Notes under the pieces: model-generated
Database searches by the model: none
Told to the model about the DNA's origin: nothing
Seen by the model: the letters and a program-made list of their open reading frames with translations, nothing else
DNA from: Dermatophagoides farinae
Taxonomy: Eukaryota; Arthropoda; Arachnida; Sarcoptiformes; Pyroglyphidae
DNA length: 64,000 nucleotides
Direction of reading: 5' to 3'
Assembly (NCBI RefSeq): GCF_024713945.1
Contig: NC_134680.1
Location: 2,752,001 to 2,816,000, forward strand
In this document: positions 24,319 through 38,318 of the stretch, piece by piece
Layout: each line of letters begins with the position of its first letter
Position numbering within the stretch: the stretch's first letter is position 1
Made by a program: the position numbers and the translations under genes

Positions 24319-25556
24319 TTTTTTGAAATTTTATTCTTTTTATTGAAAAATATCCAAAATAGATATGCCAACTCCATATCATTCAATCACATTTATTTTC
24401 TAATACAATATTCATCGAAAACAGAAAAATATTTATATCTCTTCAACAATAACAAAAACCTCATTAACAACATTAACAACAAAAAACTCATCTAATCTAT
24501 CATCTGTTTTTTTTTTCGTCAACGCAATCAGTCTATTTTCATCCACATTTCCTGTCATATTTTATTATTAATAGTTATATTCAACTATCTCATCTACATC
24601 TACTTAATTGATTAATACTATTTTTGAATATTGGCAACAACAATAACAACTATCAACAAAAAATAAAATAAAATAGGATTATCTCATCTAATAAGTGCAA
24701 TCCTTTTTATTTCTGTTATGTCCTTTTTTTAACTGATTGATTTTTTCACATTCAAAAAAAAAAGATACGATTATCACGCACATAACATTAACAATAACAA
24801 AAGATTCATTATCAATAACAACAAGAAAAATGTAAACAGTTTCAAGAAAAAAAACGGAAAACAACAATATGCCCTTTTTTCACAATATAATTTTCCAAAA
24901 TTTATCACAATACACACACACACATGAGAATTTATTTAATTTCAACACTATATAAATCCTTCAATCATATATATCTTTTAGCTTAATTTAATTAACCAAT
25001 TGTCAATACATGTTTCGTTCATCAATATTGGCCATCATCATTCATTAATTATTTGATATTATTATTGATTCAATTTTTGTCTTATCACAAAAAAATATTT
25101 ATTGTATTTTTCAAAAAAAAAAAAAAAAAATCAAAAATTTGTAAATAATACACACCACAAAAACAAAATCGAAAGAATCACATAGTGATCAATCACACAC
25201 ACATTTGTTTCGCCTTATTCGAATTTATGGAAAACAAAATAAGAAAATATTTTTTAAATTTTAATTGTTTTTATTCATCAATTAATTTTATTGAATATTC
25301 ATTCAAGTATACTGTCAAAATATTTTTAAAATTTTAATTCGAAATCATTTTTTTTCTAAATATACAAAATTCAAAATTAAAATGATGGCAAAAAAAAAAG
25401 ATTTATTATAAGAATGTATGTTTCGGCCATTTCGACAGGCAATGTTTTCTTTTAACCCCCTGCATTCATAATAGGTGGCAGTATTTGTTTGTTGATTTTT
25501 CAATGCTCAAAATTTTTTTTAAACAATTCAATTTTTAGTTCGAAAATTTTTAAATA
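24319..25556. other. intergenic spacer
   Basis: About 1.2 kb of AT-rich sequence between two plus-strand genes. It should hold the 3' UTR of the WD40 gene and the promoter of SGF29. No open frame or RNA structure was recognised. Confidence 0.5.
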
Positions 25557-26723
25557 ATGGCCGATGATAAGAATGATGATTTCAAAGGTCAACAATCCAC
25601 CAGTGTATGTTCATCATCCGGTCTGGACATTATGAATAATAATAGTAATAATAATCAAACAATGCTCAACAATATCCATCAGGCACAAACATCACAGGAT
25701 ATATTCAAAGGTGCCGAAGGTGAATTTCTACAGGAACGTCTTCAGGTTTTAAATCGTTTGACCAAACAAATCACATTGTTTCGACAACAGGCATTGGACA
25801 GCGTAAATGAACTTCGTAATTCACAGAAAAGTTGCATGAAAACCGAGATAAATAAATCGGATGCTGATCGTTTGAAATCATTATTTGATAAAGCCGTTTT
25901 GGATTGTGAAAAAGAAGCCGATGCTGTACGATTATCGTTGGATTTGATCCAAGAAATTAGAAATTATTCCCGTTCAAGACAGAAAAAAATGCAATATGCA
26001 TTCAAAAATAAAAAATCTTTCATACGTCGTGGACAGATGATTAAAATATTGAATGATTGTGCCCACACACTACCATTATGGATCGGACGTTCAGTAAATG
26101 AAAAACCGCCTCCACTTTGTGGTGCTATACCTGCAGATTTGGAATATATTCCTAAAATCGGTGATCTAGTTGCAGCATTGATCCCGACAGCAAGTGATAT
26201 AATTAAACCATCAACATCGATTAGCCATCTAAATAATCCAAATCATACAGGTGATTGGATTTTGGCCGAAGTCGTACACGTTAATGGTAATAAATTCGAA
26301 ATCGATGATATTGATGAAGAGCAAAATGAACGCCATTATCTTACACGTCGTTCATTAATACCACTTCCATTATATCGTGCCAATCCTGAAACTAATCCTG
26401 AAGCATTACATAAACGCGATACACGTGTATTAGCATTATATCCTCAAACAACATGTTTTTATCGTGGAAAAGTTTTACATGCACCAATCACAGCCAATGG
26501 AATGTATCAGATATTATTCGTCGATCATACATATCAGGAAGGTTTCTCACCGCCATTAGAGGTACCGCAACGATATGTAGTGAAAGAACCAAAAGATGCT
26601 GTATTAGAAACACCGAAAAAACGTAATCGAGAATCGGATCATCCTGAATCATTACAAGGATTAGTACCGAAACGTTTTCAACCATCAATGGCTTCCATAC
26701 ATAAAACATTGAAAAAAGAATAA
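25557..26723 (+). CDS. SGF29: SAGA-associated factor 29, single exon
   Basis: Subunit of the SAGA/ATAC histone acetyltransferase module that reads H3K4me2/3 through a tandem Tudor domain in the nucleus (family knowledge). The 388 residues are longer than human SGF29 (about 293) because of a Q/N-rich N-terminus. Seen: a coiled-coil region near 58-140 (ERLQVLNRLTKQITLFRQQA onward); a Pro-rich hinge; then both Tudor folds from about residue 200, with GDWILAEVVHVN, DDIDEEQNERHYL, IPLPLYRANPETNPEAL, ALYPQTTCFYRG and PPLEVPQRYVV. The Tyr and Phe residues expected in the methyl-lysine pocket are present in ALYPQTTCFYRG and ILFVDHTY. It is tail-to-tail with the CCCH gene, 437 bases apart. Confidence 0.95.
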   Translation: MADDKNDDFKGQQSTSVCSSSGLDIMNNNSNNNQTMLNNIHQAQTSQDIFKGAEGEFLQERLQVLNRLTKQITLFRQQALDSVNELRNSQKSCMKTEINKSDADRLKSLFDKAVLDCEKEADAVRLSLDLIQEIRNYSRSRQKKMQYAFKNKKSFIRRGQMIKILNDCAHTLPLWIGRSVNEKPPPLCGAIPADLEYIPKIGDLVAALIPTASDIIKPSTSISHLNNPNHTGDWILAEVVHVNGNKFEIDDIDEEQNERHYLTRRSLIPLPLYRANPETNPEALHKRDTRVLALYPQTTCFYRGKVLHAPITANGMYQILFVDHTYQEGFSPPLEVPQRYVVKEPKDAVLETPKKRNRESDHPESLQGLVPKRFQPSMASIHKTLKKE

Positions 26724-27160
26724 ACATTTTTTATCATTAAAAAAATTTGATTTTTTTTATCATTTTTATTAATATCATCATTATAATTTATTTCTTGTAC
26801 AAGTTTTTTTCCTATTTTAATAATCTCGGTTTCAATCAAACATACACACAATTGGTGTTGCATGTGTGTTGGTATAGTAGCAAAATTGGGAAGATATTTT
26901 TTGAAAAAAAATAATTTTTCCCGAAAATTATGACATTGACGATGTATCATGAGTATATGGATGGGGACAATGTGTGTGTGTGTGTAAATACCAGCAGCAT
27001 CATCAAGTAGTTAGTAAAAAAATCGAGAGTAGCAATGTAGAAAAAAATTAAACAGGTAATTTGAGTGATGACAATTATTATGGGAGAAAAAAACCGAATT
27101 GTTGTATGTTTGGCCTTTCCTATGTGACTAGAGATTTGATGTTTTTTTCAAGCTTTTTTT

Positions 27161-30100
27161 TTAAAAACTGTTCATTATACTTTTCAATGATGATGATGTA
27201 TTTTTCGTTGTTGTCAATGAATGATTATTAAGTTGATTTTTTTTATTCTTTTTCGATGAAGATTTCATTAAAACTTTATCACGAAAATTCGAACCATTAC
27301 GATTATTAGTATTTTTCAATGATATCACTTTATTCGTCGTTAATGATGATGATGACGATGATATCGATGACAATGTTGATGATTTTGTAGATAAACTATT
27401 GACATGATTCTGATCAATAGTCGTAGAATTTTCTATAGGTCCCGATAAACATGGCCATTCTTCTTCTTCTTCTTGTTTCTCTTCAACTATTTCTTTTGGT
27501 TGAGTTGATGGTACAACCAATGGTGTTTTGACCGTTTTGTTTGTATTAAAACATTTGGCAAAATTCTGTGATGAAAATGATGCATTTGGCAATTGTGTAC
27601 TGTCATCATCATAATTAGATTTCAAATCTGACTGTAATGGCGATTTTCTTGAACTGACAGCTGGTTTTAGATTGGTTGTTTTATAAAGAAAATTCACCCG
27701 TTGATTTTCCACTGGTGCGTCATTCGCTTCGGAAATTGTATTCCTAGATTCCTCAAACAATGATGGAAAGTCGGAATCGGATTCAATTTTGAATTGAGAT
27801 GATTTAGGATTCATATATGATGTTGTTGATGATAATGAGGCTAACATTTCCGGATCAATTTGATCCAAGTCACTGAAATGGATATGAAGATATTATGTTA
27901 CTAAATAATTTTTTTAAAAAACTTAAAAATACCTTTTTGGTTTTTCATGAAGAAATGGACAGAATTCCTCCTTGTAACAAGCACCTTCAAGATAATACTT
28001 GCATGGTATGGATGAAAGATCATGTGAAAACTTACAATCAAGACGAGCACATGCATTTTCAAGATAAAATGCACATGGTTTCAGTACTGGTTTGGTATCT
28101 ATTATATTCATCAGAAATAAAAGTTTAGATGAAAAATTATTAAAATGGACAGTTATACTTACCATTATCAGGAACCAAAAATCGATTCTCCAATTTGAAT
28201 TTTAAATCCACAGGTTGTAAACCATCAATATCATATGATGACATTGATGATGTGAGAAAATTATTTTGGCCACCAAATGAATTTGAGATCAATTGATAAT
28301 GATGAGATAATGAAGATGTTTTTAGAAAGTCATTTTCATCATCTTTGGGCATATTGATGAGATAGCCATCATAGTTGTATAAATCATTTCCATATGATTC
28401 CATAAAATGTGTTTCATCTGGATCCATCAGGTTGCCTGCCATATCATCACCATAATAATAAATGCCATCATTATGTTCTTGATATCCAACACCATTTTGT
28501 ATTTCCGATTCTAATGTATACCAATTTTGTTGCGATGATGTTCGTGTTGAATGGTCCACATTACTAGTGGACGTCACTACATGACCATTAATATAATTAT
28601 CATCACAAATTTGTGGAAATTTTATGAAAGAATCAACAGAATCATCGGACGATTTTAATTTATAACGTTTCGAAAATGGTCCAGATGGTTTCTTAACTAT
28701 TTCTTCATCAACACTTGCCGTTTCAATATTTGTGGTGTCTAGATCTTTACGTAAAAATGTGGGTATTTGTTTCACATCAAAATCTGATGGTAAATCATTC
28801 GAATTTGTCAATGATGATGATGATTCGGTCGATCGTATCGGTATTGATAATGATGTCAGAAAGCATTCCTTTGTAGGAACTTCTTCATTCTGTTGTTCAT
28901 GATTAATCGATTCAAGAACATTATTAATCAATTCTGTCATATTAATCACATCATTCGACGGTGATGATGATAATGATGACATTGATGGAAGTAGAAAATT
29001 ATCGTCAATAATTGAATTTTCTTTAAAAACGCTATTCGATTTGTCCCTAATAAAAAAAAAATAATCAAAATTTAACAAGGAATAAAATTTCGTCAAACTT
29101 ACATTTGATTTAGACATAGTGAATTGTCTGCATCATCATTATCTTCCATTATAGAATTGTAATGATAATTATTCATTTTTCCAGATAAATCACGCTGAAA
29201 ACGTTGCATCATTTCGTCATCATCCAAATAAAAATGTAACGATTTCGAATTGATCGTAGCGCCACCACCGACATCAGCTCCACCACTACTGATTGCCAAA
29301 TTCATTTCATATGAATTTTTTTGTTGTTCAACAACATTATTAGTAATAACGTCGGTTGGCAATTCATTAAATGATGATGAATTATTAACCGTTATTGGTT
29401 TTTTATTTGCTTCTTTTTCTTCTTCTTCTTCTGAGGACAATGATGATTTTTTCAATGTTGGCTGCTGTTGTATTTGTTGAACAAAATCCATAATCAACGA
29501 TAGTTCTTCATTCAATTTCTGTTGTCTATTATTCATGTTGTTCGATGATGTTGATGGCATCATAATCATATCATTCATATAGCCAAGTGTACAATTTCGA
29601 TTCCATAGATTTGTTAGCCATTCCATTCGTCGTTTATGATTCCAAAATTCAGGCATTGTTGTTGATTCTTTATTATTTTTGTCATGTACAATATTATCAT
29701 TCATCATCGGTTGCAATGGTTGCCACCAATTTGTTTCATTATCATCATTATTGCCATTGTCATCATCAATGGAATAATTATCGTTTGAAAATTGTTGAAA
29801 TATTTTTGCTATATTTTTTGGCCAAAATTCTGTTTCATGGTAATCAAGCCATTCATCAATTGATTTATGTAATAATGTCGTTGATGATGATGATGATGAT
29901 GATGATGATGTTGTTGAAAAACAATGATCAATCATTTTGTCTTCTACTTTTTCACCGTTTTCAATAATCGATGACTGTGATAACTTATTTATGATGATTT
30001 TCATTTGACAATCATCCACTTTATTGCGATGTTTATTATCATCAGTCAAAATATTATCGATATGATCATCGTCTATCTTTAACATGGGTTTCCATATTGT

Positions 30101-33100
30101 TGTTGATAGAGTTGTCATCATAGCTGAAACTGTATTATCTGCCGTTATAATTGCATCAAGGCTGCTGCTACCATCACCATCATTAACATCATTATGATCG
30201 TTCTTTTGGTTATCGTTCATCATTATTGATGTATGAGACGATAATGGCATCATCATATCATCATCATTAACAATATCAAAGTCATTAATCACAAATGCCT
30301 GTTGTTGGTGCTGCTGCTTTTGTTGGCCATCAACATTATTAAAATCTTTCCGGTTATCATTGTCAATGACATTTTGACTATCCATCATAAATGATGATGA
30401 TAGATTTAAACTTGAACATTCGACCGTTTTCATTTTTATATGACCATCACTATTGTTATAATTAATATTTGTACTACCATTTTCATCAACATCATCGATA
30501 TCCTTGGCCATCAATATTGAATTTTCTACAATTTCATTATTCAATGCCAATTGTTTCTGGTTAAATGGCGATTGTTGCTGAATAGTTGTCATCGTATTGG
30601 CACGTGTTGATTTTAAAAAATCAGGCAATAATGAGTCAACACTTTCACCATTATCATCTAAAAAATTTTTATCAACTTCATTAGTGGTCAATGTTTGATT
30701 GTGACCATTCTCAATAACATTATCATCTGTTTTCTCCTGTTGTTGTTGCTTATTTTGACTACCTGTTAATGTTGATGATGAAATGATTGATAATTTTTGA
30801 TATGGTTGAAATTTTCTACCATTATTCAATGGTATTGACGACGATGGCTGATAATCTCGGTTTTGATGATTAAAATAAGATCGATTCGTCGGTGGTAACG
30901 GTGGTGGTTTACTTTGTTGAGATTGTTGTTCAGTACCAATAACAACATTCTGTACATTGAATCGATTATTTCCATCCGTTGGATGCAAATATGATTTATC
31001 ATTTTTCGATTTAATTACCGGTGCGGAAACTGACAATGATGTTTTCGGCAATGTAGTCGTCATTGTCGAAACAGAAGTTGACGTTGTAGAAGTAGTTTTC
31101 GAATGATTATTATTATTCATTAAAAAAGATGGCATTAATTGATTGATTTTTTCCAATTCTTTTGCTGATAATAACGGTGATGATGATGATAATGATGTCG
31201 AATTATGAATCGGATGAGTATTATTATTATTGTTTATCATGTTATTTGTCGATACCGATACTAATGGATCGGTTACAATCGATTGGTGGTGATTGTGTTC
31301 CAAATTTTTAACATTTTCCATTCCTTTACCATTTATTGTTTCATCATTGTTGTAATTGTTCGCCGTCATAATCAAATTATTATTCGCTACAGTGGACAAT
31401 TTTTTCAATGTTGTCAATCTTGACATTGATTGTAAATCACCATTATTATTGTTATTATTATTATTATTATTATCACCATCTATATTATCATTGGCCATAA
31501 AACTGGATGATGTTACAATCAAACCGGTACGTGATTTATTGCCCAGTAATTTACTTTTTAATTTCACTACCAAAGGTTTTCCAGTATTCGATTGTTGTCC
31601 AGAATTCGTTGTAGATTGATTCTGTAATTCTTGTTGTTGATGAGAATGAAAATCTTCGACACATGTGGATATTAGATTCAATTTCGGTTGATGTTTTTCA
31701 ACAATATTTCGAATGATTTTCTTTCCATTCCAACCCTTTTGATCATCATTATTTTTATCGATCGATTCACCACCGTATCTATCATTATTATTATCAATAA
31801 ATACCGAATCATCGAATGAAGATTGATGTGAACGATAATTATCTATGAACATTTTATTGGTGCTACCAGCCCGTGATCCAGATGATATCGATGTAGATGT
31901 TGATGATGATGCTGATGTAGTCATAGTTATCATGGCCGATCCACCACCACCTAATGCTGGAAATGCGTCATAATATTTTTTCGCTTGATCCAATATCATT
32001 TCGGTGGTTGTTTTAATTTTCAATGCAGTGTAATCTTTTTCCCCTTCTTGTTTACCATTCTCATTATCATTATCATTAAATCGACGATTATTATTATTAT
32101 ACATAATTGAATGATTACGGTTCGAATTTGATGAAAATTGTAAAAGTTGTCGGTCATGATCATCATCACCATCATTCGGTTGTTGATGTTGTTGATCATA
32201 TTTTTGACAAATTTCATCAATAAATTGATCAAGATCAGTCTCTATCATATCTTTATCGATTGCAGATTTTAAACATTTAGCAATCAAAAATTTTCGATAA
32301 TCATTTTCCCAGTATTTTTTACCCGAATATTTTCGACAACAATCCGGACAATTGATCAACATAAGATCATCAAAATCATCATTTCCGTCTTGTTCATTAT
32401 GATTACCATCATCTGTAAAGTTGACATTATTTCGATTGTATTGTTTAGTTGGTGATTTATTATCGGCCTGTCGATAACGTCTATGCATCCATTTTGTTGT
32501 TGAAGGCGCTTTCTGTGTATTATCTTTTGCCCGTTGAATATTAGATGATGGCGAACGATTATTAAACAAACTAAATGGATTCAATTGTGATGATGATAAT
32601 AATGATGACGATAAACTAGGACTATAACCACGATATAATCGTTGATGTGATTCACAATAACGTGGTTTTTCAGGTCGTCCAGCTACTGGGGTTGTTGAAA
32701 ATTGTTTAAATCTGGAATTATTATTCGTCGTTATTGAGCCTTCATAACCACTATCAAGTTCATTATTATTATTGCCAATCGATGTATCATACCAATCGGA
32801 ATCCTCATTAACATTTGTATGCTGTTGTAATAATGATAATAAATATCGGCCATATATGATTGAATCAATACCACGTTGATCTAATTCTGTTTCCAGCCAA
32901 TCCAATAGATTTTCTTCGTTTTCTCCATAATCATCATTATCATCAAATTGCTGTTGATATTTTTGCTTTGTTTTCGATTCTTTATATTGTTGTTGTTTAT
33001 TGCTGCTGGTGATTTTCAATAATGAATCTAAATTTTCATTATGTGTGGTTACTTGTAAAAGATTCTGTGTAGATGATGTCGATGATGATGCTGATGATGA

Positions 33101-33664
33101 TGAAGAGGTTATTGTTGATGAAAAACGTGAATTTGAATTCGAATTATGATTACGAAATGTTTGCTTTTGATGATGATTATGATGAGGTGATGATGATGAT
33201 TGATTAAAAATTTTCATTGAACTTCCTACATTTTGATTACTTTGATACGTGTATCGAGATGTTTTAAAAGGAAATTTTGATGTTTTCTTTGAAAAAAATG
33301 AATATGATGGTGAAGAGAATGATTTTCGTTGATGACCGGATGATGATGATGAGGTCAAGTTATTTTTGTTATTAAATCTATTATAATCATTTCCGATATT
33401 ACCGGAATATGATCCATTATTATTATTATTAGTTTTATTGCTATTACCACTACTATCGGTGGTCGTCGTTATATTAGTTGTTGTTACTGATTTATCAAAG
33501 AATTTAGATTTTGATCCATCATAATTTGATGCTGATGAATTAAATGTTGACAAATGATTACGATTGATGTTAATTGTTGCTGTTGAATTTTTATCAATTG
33601 ATTTTTGTCGTTGTCGTTGTTGTTGAGCAAAATCAGATTGATAAAAATTCAGGCTCGATTCCAT
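27161..33664 (-). CDS. large low-complexity protein with CCCH zinc-finger pair (4 exons)
   Basis: Exons 33664-29103, 29046-28163, 28098-27933 and 27872-27161 join in frame to 2,107 residues. Most of it is disordered N/S/T/Q/D-rich sequence. Recognisable parts: a helical motif near 252-280, LLDWLETELDQRGID followed by YGRYLLSLLQ, recalling the short N-terminal fold of CCDC43-like proteins; a FPAL motif (AFPALGGG) mid-protein and FPSL near the end; and two CCCH fingers near 1824-1868 with C-X7-C-X4/5-C-X3-H spacing (CAFYLENAC..CKFSH and CKYYLEGAC..CPFLH). Such fingers typically bind RNA, so a nuclear or cytoplasmic RNA-regulatory role is inferred. The small third exon carries just the fingers. 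I do not recognise the ortholog. Confidence 0.85.
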
Positions 33665-35559
33665 AAATACTTATTCACAAAACAGTGAGAAAAAACAATG
33701 TACAAATAAATGAAAAAAAATCGAATAAATGTTTTGACGAATAAATCAAAAGAACCGAAAGAAATTCCTCAATATTCGGTCTGTTAGATTTAGATTAGGA
33801 ACAAAAGAAAATTGATTGGCACTTGATGTTGTTGTAAATCGAATTCATATAAACGGATGACAACCGAAAAAACCTAGAAATAAGAAATCATAGCCCAAAG
33901 GATGTTGTTGTTGTTGACAGAAAACAAAAGAGTAATAGAAAAAATAAAAAAATGATGATACGCTAAATATGAATGGTGAATGATGATGATAATGATGATG
34001 ATGTATAGTTTGAAAGATTAGTTTTTCATCATTTCCGTTTCATTTCTTGAATTGAATTAAAAACGGAAAAAAATCATATCTGGATGTCTTTGTTTGTATA
34101 TGTATGTGTGTATGTATGTTTGGCGAAATTTTTCGGTTTTGACGGTTAACTGGTCTTACATTTTAATAAAATTTAAATTTTTTCATTTTGAGAACAAAAA
34201 AAAATTGAATAAATCGAATTTTTTTTTTCAAATCTTCATCAACAATTTCTTTCAAAGTGTATCACAATTTTGTTTTGTTTTGACGCTTATTTTGTGTTTA
34301 CAATGGTTGTTTCATTCACATGATGATATTTGTTTTTGTTGTACATTATGAATTCTTTATTTGGAACAATTTACAATTTTTCTTTTACAATGATGATATT
34401 AAGGTGATTATCACTTGTTTTTTGTTTTTTTTTTGGTTAAAAAAGGCCAATTTACATACTCATGGCCATTCTGTAAATGTTAAAAGTTTATTATTTATGG
34501 ACCGTTGGTGATTCAGTTCAATTAAGTTTCATTCGATATTAGCCAAACATTTGGACATTGAAATAAGAATCATGTACAATGTACAATGAATAACGATTTG
34601 AATTTCTGATTAAATGGTCATGCTGTTGATGTTATTTTAATCAAATTTCTTAAGGAAAAAAAAACTGGAATGTTTAATGATTTAATGAACATTTATTGAT
34701 GATGTTCAAGGTAAGGTCGTCGTATTAATGCCACAATGATCAAAAAGTTGTCAAATGATGATCGCAATTAATTAAGGTAGAATTTGAATCAAGTTGATAC
34801 ACAATATAATTGATGAGCTTAATGATGTCGCATTTCTGTTCACTAAATAAATATCGTTGACAATAAATAATCAGGTGTGTGTGATCGAATTTCATTACGA
34901 TTCTTCAATATTATTATTTATCAATTTGAAAATTTAATATATAATTCGAATTCATTCATTTAATAATTGTTAAATTCATTAATATCTGAGAACATTGTTG
35001 TTAGAGAAAAACAAACAAACAAACAAACAAAAAATAAAATTGCTGTGATTTATTTAATTACGATGAATAATAAATCATAGTTGTTATTGTATTGTATCGA
35101 ATTTTTATTGAAATTGATTAAATGAAAAATTTTATTTTGATTTACATTTGAATATATCTTTATTATCATCATTTATTTATATTCATTATTATGGCAAACA
35201 AAAAAAAAGATGTGTGAAGTAAAAAAATCACTCAAATTATAATTCATCATCAATGACGTGATCAACAAATAAACATTTTATTTATACAAAACGACAATCA
35301 TCACTGTTTTTCTCACTCTCTTTCTCATCATCATCAGTGGCTCTATGTGTGTCTTGTCTTCACATTTGATCGAATAAATTTTTTTTTTTGCTGAGAATTG
35401 TTATTATTCATAAACGACGTGACTAAATATTTTTCAATTTTTGTTTTTTTTTTGAAATTTGAATTTTATTTATTTTTTTAAAATTAAATTCTAGCTAGCT
35501 ACAAAAAGATGGATAAATAATTTCAAAGCAATTTTTCAAGTTGTTTTCAATATAGAAAA
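33665..35559. other. intergenic, AT-rich
   Basis: About 1.9 kb holding the 5' flank of the CCCH gene and the 3' flank of the UGT gene. The small frames at 34094-34511 are F/K-rich and show no family features. No RNA gene was recognised. Confidence 0.5.
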
Positions 35560-36982
35560 TCATTTTGTTTGCTTAGAATCAACAAATTCTTCTACAATTT
35601 TTTCAATTTTTTTACATGCCTCTTCTTTACTACGACGTTCACTGATATTTTTGGCAATTTTTTCGGCACGATTACGAAATTGATCATCAGACAATAAACG
35701 ATCAATAGCTTCGACAAGTTCATGATCTTCGAAACGAAATGGATTCAATGTTAAACCGATTTTTTTCTCTACCACACGTACACCATTATGATATTGATCA
35801 TAAAACATTGGCATTATCAATACAGGTTTACCATGATACAAAGCTTCAGTGAATCCATTATTACCACCATGTAGAATGGCTGCATCTACTATTGATAAGA
35901 TACGTGTTTGTGGAACATATATATCGCCCCACATATTTGCAGCCAATTCATATTGATCATGTAGTTTTCCTTTCGATACCAGATACCAATGTTTAGTTTT
36001 GGCCAATATTCGTACTAAACGTTTCATTAGTTCAACACTACCAGATCCCATCGATCCAAGTGATAAATACACTAATTTATCATCTGATTTCATTCTATCA
36101 CGAAATGGTATCTCGAATTGTTGTCCATCTTTATCCATTTCAAAATGACAAAAAGTATCAACACCAAAGAAACGATTCCTATCAATATCAATAACATCAT
36201 CATAATCTAATTCTTTTGGATATTGATAAAGATTTAGATATGGTGATAACATTATGAATTGATCATCCGATTTTGTTGATGGTAGACCAAACTCTTCAAA
36301 CAATTTCCGTTGTTCATTTCGAACAATCGAATAAAAGATTCGTTCCAATTCTTCACGGAAAATTTCCCATGTTTTTGGATCACTGTTGGTGGCGAAATCT
36401 AATCACACATTCATTAATTTAAGTATTCCGTTAATAAATGTGAAAAAACCAATAAAATCTTTTATACACACCAGATATGAACGGCGGAAGTTTATCTGAT
36501 TGAAATAATCCGATTGGATGTGAACAAAATAAATAGATCCATGGTCGATTTACCGCTATTAAACTTGACGGAAAAATTTCACAATCAATAATGATCAAAT
36601 CAAAATGTTCATTTTGAAGATATTGCTTGATTTGTGAATTAAATTTTCGTGATGCATCGGCAAATGTTTCCTCGAAGAACCGACCTAATGCTCGTAATTT
36701 TTTCAATGGTGTAAGATCGGAAAGAAAACCATATTTAGCCAATTTTTTCACAAATTTACTTACGGAATCCATATCGTCAGGTGCCGATTTTTCATCATCA
36801 TCATTCTTCAGTTCCAAGCATTTAAAACCAAATTTCCGATATTTCGGCATTGATTCTGTTGTTGTAAAAAATGAAACATCATGACCACGATCATTGAGGG
36901 TTTGTGCAAATCCAATACAAGCATTTTGTGGTCCAACCAATTCAGTTGTATAGAATACAATTCGTAATGATGATTTAGCCAT
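35560..36982 (-). CDS. UDP-glycosyltransferase of bacterial GT1 type (2 exons)
   Basis: Transfers a sugar from a UDP-sugar to small lipophilic acceptors, as in detoxification of plant or pesticide compounds (family knowledge). Exons 36982-36472 and 36398-35560, 449 residues; the junction rebuilds an Asp codon. Start chosen at MAKSSLRIVFYTTELVGPQN, since upstream codons are low-complexity. Seen: an N-terminal Rossmann half with GHDVSFFTT; LVYLSLGSMGSGS at the start of the donor half; and the UGT signature HGGNNGFTEALYHGKPVL then MPMFYDQYHNGVRV. Unlike animal UGTs it has no signal peptide and no C-terminal membrane anchor with a dilysine tail, so it should be cytosolic. This layout matches the bacterial macrolide-glycosyltransferase-like UGTs known in spider mites and other acariform mites, thought to come from bacteria. 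It is head-to-head with TYW2. Confidence 0.92.
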
Positions 36983-37304
36983 TTTACGATTCGAATGTAC
37001 CTTGAATATAATGATGATACTACACACACACACACACATACACACATCAATCGACACATGACCAAACAAATATTTTGTTTTGAAATGTGTCATTAAATTG
37101 TTAATCTACCAGTGATAAGAAATTTAGATTATCATTATCTAATGATTATGATAATCGAATGTTGTGCGGCATTTGATAATTTCAAAAAATAAAAAAAAAA
37201 TTCCATTCATTGTTCATAGATGACAGTACACCATGCGAGATTGTTGATGATCATCATTTGTGATTGATTTGAAATATTGTACGCATCATTTTTTCGTGAA
37301 AAAC
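36983..37304. promoter_or_regulatory. putative bidirectional promoter (UGT / TYW2)
   Basis: Only 322 bases separate the start codons of two divergent genes. The interval includes a CA/GT run (37021-37045) and A-rich tracts. Shared control is inferred from spacing alone; no core-promoter motif was identified. Confidence 0.4.
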
Positions 37305-38318
37305 ATGAACGATATTCGCTTTGTTCGTTATGGTGATCTAATCTTGTTTAATGAGCAATCTTTTTTGTCTGAGTTCAATCTCAACTCAAGAGATGATGAA
37401 TTGTTCCAGACCATTCGAAAAAATTCCAATGAAAAATTCGAACAATTGCGACAAAGATTACGATTTAAACGTGCTGCACTCATATCGAAAATTATTGACG
37501 ATGATTTCCGTACACCAAATGTTCACCTTTTCTACAGTCAAGATTATGATTCTTGTTCAGACAATTCAATAGATCCATGGGCATTACAAATCGATAATGG
37601 AATCAAATATACGTTTGATATAACCAGGACTATGTTTTGTAAAGGTAACTATCGAATATCATTCATTGTTGATTGATTATTTTTTATTCTTTTTTTCCTT
37701 GCAGGAAACATTAGTGAAAAAATACGTCTAGCAAAATTTGATTGCCATGATGAAATTGTTGTCGATCTTTTCGCTGGTATCGGTTATTTTGCCCTAATAT
37801 TTGCCGTACATTGCCATGCACGACATGTTTATTGTTGTGAATGGAATCCAGCCGCTATCGAAGCATTACGGCGAAATATTCAACTGAATCATGTGCAAGA
37901 TCGTATGACTATTTTTGAAGGTGATAATCGTCAAGTTTGTCCTCGTGGCATTGCTCATCGTATTCACATGGGATTAATACCCACTAGTTTAGATTCATTG
38001 GAAATTGGTTGTCAAGCATTAGATCTAAACAGTGATAAAGATCTGATTATGCATGTACATGAAAATCTAAGTTATTATGAACTAATCAAACAATCAATTG
38101 GCCAAAACAAACGAGCTATTGTGGATGAACATCGAAAAAAATGGGCAACAAATATTTGTGAACAAATTTCAACTATACTAACGAAATTGTCTGCAAAAAA
38201 TAACGATTTTCCATTATATGATGTGTCCTATGGTCAAATCATACGTATTAAACGGTATGCACCACATATTGATCATATGGTTGTCGATGTTTGTATACGA
38301 AAATGGAAAAAATTCTGA
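37305..38318 (+). CDS. TYW2: tRNA wybutosine-synthesis protein 2 homolog (2 exons)
   Basis: Transfers the 3-amino-3-carboxypropyl group of S-adenosylmethionine to the modified guanosine at position 37 of tRNA-Phe (family knowledge). Exons 37305-37644 and 37705-38318, 317 residues. Start is the ATG before NDIRFVRYGDLILF; the open frame extends upstream without another ATG. Seen: FRTPNVHLFY, the NGIKYTFDITRTMFCKGN motif split by the intron, SAM motif I VVDLFAGIGYFALIF near 132-146, EWNPAAIEALRRN near 159-171, GDNRQ near 186-190, and HVHENL near the C-terminal part. All match TRMT12/TYW2 in order and spacing. The nibbler-like gene follows on the same strand after 388 bases. Confidence 0.93.

Noticed and set aside
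29250-32232. ORFs opposite or beside the CCCH gene
   Set aside because: They mirror the triplet repeats of the long real frame in other frames.
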